Part shown: piece after piece, positions 62,765 through 64,000 of the stretch
Layout of the letters: the number at the start of each line of letters is the position of its first letter
Numbering within the stretch: position 1 is the first letter of the stretch
Source: Ashinkailepas kermadecensis
Lineage: Eukaryota > Arthropoda > Thecostraca > Neolepadidae
Assembly: GCA_034440615.1 (NCBI GenBank)
Contig: JAOTOM010004662.1
Location: forward strand, 179,501-243,500
Direction of reading: 5' to 3'
DNA length: 64,000 nt
Notes under the pieces: model-generated
Databases searched by the model: none
Told to the model about the DNA's origin: nothing
Seen by the model: the letters and a program-made list of their open reading frames with translations, nothing else
Position numbers and translations under genes: made by a program

Positions 62765-63400
62765 ACGGCACGGCAGGTATCGCTGGCCAACTGTCCAAGC
62801 ATCTGCAGACCTCTGCGTCTGTCTCTCCCGAGAGAACACGGCGTCTCTCGGTCATCAACGGCCGGGGTATCGCTGGCCAACTGACCAATCATCTGCAGAC
62901 CTCTGCCTGTCCCTCCCGAGAGAACACGGCGTCTCTCGGCCATCAACGGCACGACAGGCATCGCTGGCCAACTGTCCAAGCATCTGCAGACCTCTGCGTC
63001 TGTCTCTCCCGAGAGAACAAGGCGTCTCTCGGTCATCAACGGCACGGCAGGTATCGCTGACCAACTGACCAAGCATCTGCAGACCTCTGCGTCTGTCTCT
63101 CCCGAGAAAAAACGTCTCTCGGTCATCAACGGCACGGCAGGTATCGCTGACCAACTGACCAAGCATCTGCAGACCTCTGCCTGTCCCTCCCGAGAGAAAA
63201 GGCGTCTCTCGGTCATCAACGGCACGGCAGGTATCGCTGACCAACTGACCAAGCATCTGCAGACCTCTGCGTCTGTCTCTCCCGAGAGAACAAGGCGTCT
63301 CTCGGTCATCAACGGCACGGCAGGTATCGCTGACCAACTGTCCAAGCATCTGCAGACCGCTGCCTGTCCCTCTCAAGAAAACACGGCGTCTCTCCGTCAT
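62765..63400. repeat. 90-93-bp minisatellite, 7 copies
   Basis: ggcacggcaggtatcgctga, aagcatctgcagacctctgc and tctctcccgagagaacaagg; spacing 93, 90, 90 and 93 bp. Stop-free frames on the minus strand are artefacts. Confidence 0.92.
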
Positions 63401-63519
63401 CATCAGACACAGAGACAAGTCGTCCACCCGACGAGCCCGCGATACCCGCGATACTCATCCTCACAGCGGCCAGGCGCCCTGGCAGACGCAACACGACACA
63501 CCGGGGATTTGGTGCACGC

Positions 63520-63880
63520 GCCGTCGGAGATTCGATACACGAACACCATATGGACCTGGTGCATGGTACGCGGTGGATTCCGTAGACAGCATGAATGCAC
63601 TTCTTGATGTATCGACTCAGGACACTCTGCATCCAGTGCATGGTATCCGGTCGATTCCATACATGTTTGACACTGGTCCGATGCACCGGCCGTCACGGAC
63701 TTGGTGTGTGTACTGTGGATCCGGTGCACATGCCGCGGATGCTGTACATGAACAATTGATCCAGTGCACGTGACGCCATGGATTCAGTACACGACACGAT
63801 GTGGATCCAGTACACGGCAAGCAGCGGACCTGATACACGTCACGCCGTGGATCCGATACACGCCACCGACCGATCACGCC
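63520..63880. repeat. degenerate about 35-bp repeats
   Basis: Diverged copies of tggatccagtacacg and catggtatccggtcgatt words. Confidence 0.6.
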
Positions 63881-64000
63881 CGGTGTCGAGCGGTTTTATC
63901 GCCGTCCCGGCCCGGCCCGGCTCGAGCTATCGACGCCGTATCTGCGATTTCCGTCGGCCGGCCAAATTCGGGGCCGTCGCCGATACCGTGAATGACAGCC

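Overview
This is metazoan genomic DNA: spliced genes, a tRNA-derived SINE family, hAT-type DNA transposons, a non-LTR retrotransposon remnant and very dense minisatellites. The protein sequences fit an arthropod, and the GC-rich, tandem-repeat-rich texture would suit a crustacean, but nothing in the window proves the taxon. No bacterial gene organisation, rRNA, functional tRNA or CRISPR array is visible.

One host gene explains essentially all the convincing coding sequence. Seven minus-strand exons, at 54144-54006, 21652-21569, 12921-12778, 5741-4712, 3990-3805, 2786-2479 and 1730-1548, join with matching splice phases. They encode the second WW domain, a long disordered linker and the start of the MyTH4 domain of ARHGAP39 (Vilse/CrossGAP), a Rho-family GTPase-activating protein acting downstream of Robo in axon guidance. 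The first WW exon should lie beyond 64,000. The rest of MyTH4 and the RhoGAP domain should lie left of position 1. More than 95% of the window is therefore intron or 5' flank.

The introns are filled with tandem arrays. The largest are a 39-bp unit (14.55-16.2 kb), a 34/35-bp unit (29.7-31.8 kb), a 24-bp unit of about 96 copies (35.15-37.46 kb), another 24-bp unit (42-43.2 kb), a 25-bp unit (60.0-60.85 kb) and a 90-93-bp unit (62.8-63.4 kb). The very long open frames there are artefacts of stop-free repeat units.

Between and inside the arrays are mobile elements, most with exact target-site duplications: a 484-bp hAT-like MITE family (8846-9329, 31806-32466, and a diverged piece at 1-345); an 800-bp terminal-repeat element (22891-23690); a 1384-bp hAT element with a nested 298-bp MITE (49094-50477); and four SINEs with 14-bp duplications (11815, 24652, 32211, 39553), one carrying a different tRNA head. 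There are also a non-LTR retrotransposon C-terminal remnant (about 11.2-11.77 kb), a degenerate multi-copy ORF family split by the hAT insertion (48.2-51.4 kb), and two long imperfect hairpins (28.25-28.93 and 46.03-46.61 kb).

The most unusual host-gene feature is a 117-bp tandem duplication spanning an exon-intron boundary of ARHGAP39 (2.13-2.58 kb). It creates four copies of one 5' splice site, three of them in frame. Elsewhere the most striking pattern is that dispersed transposons sit inside minisatellites.
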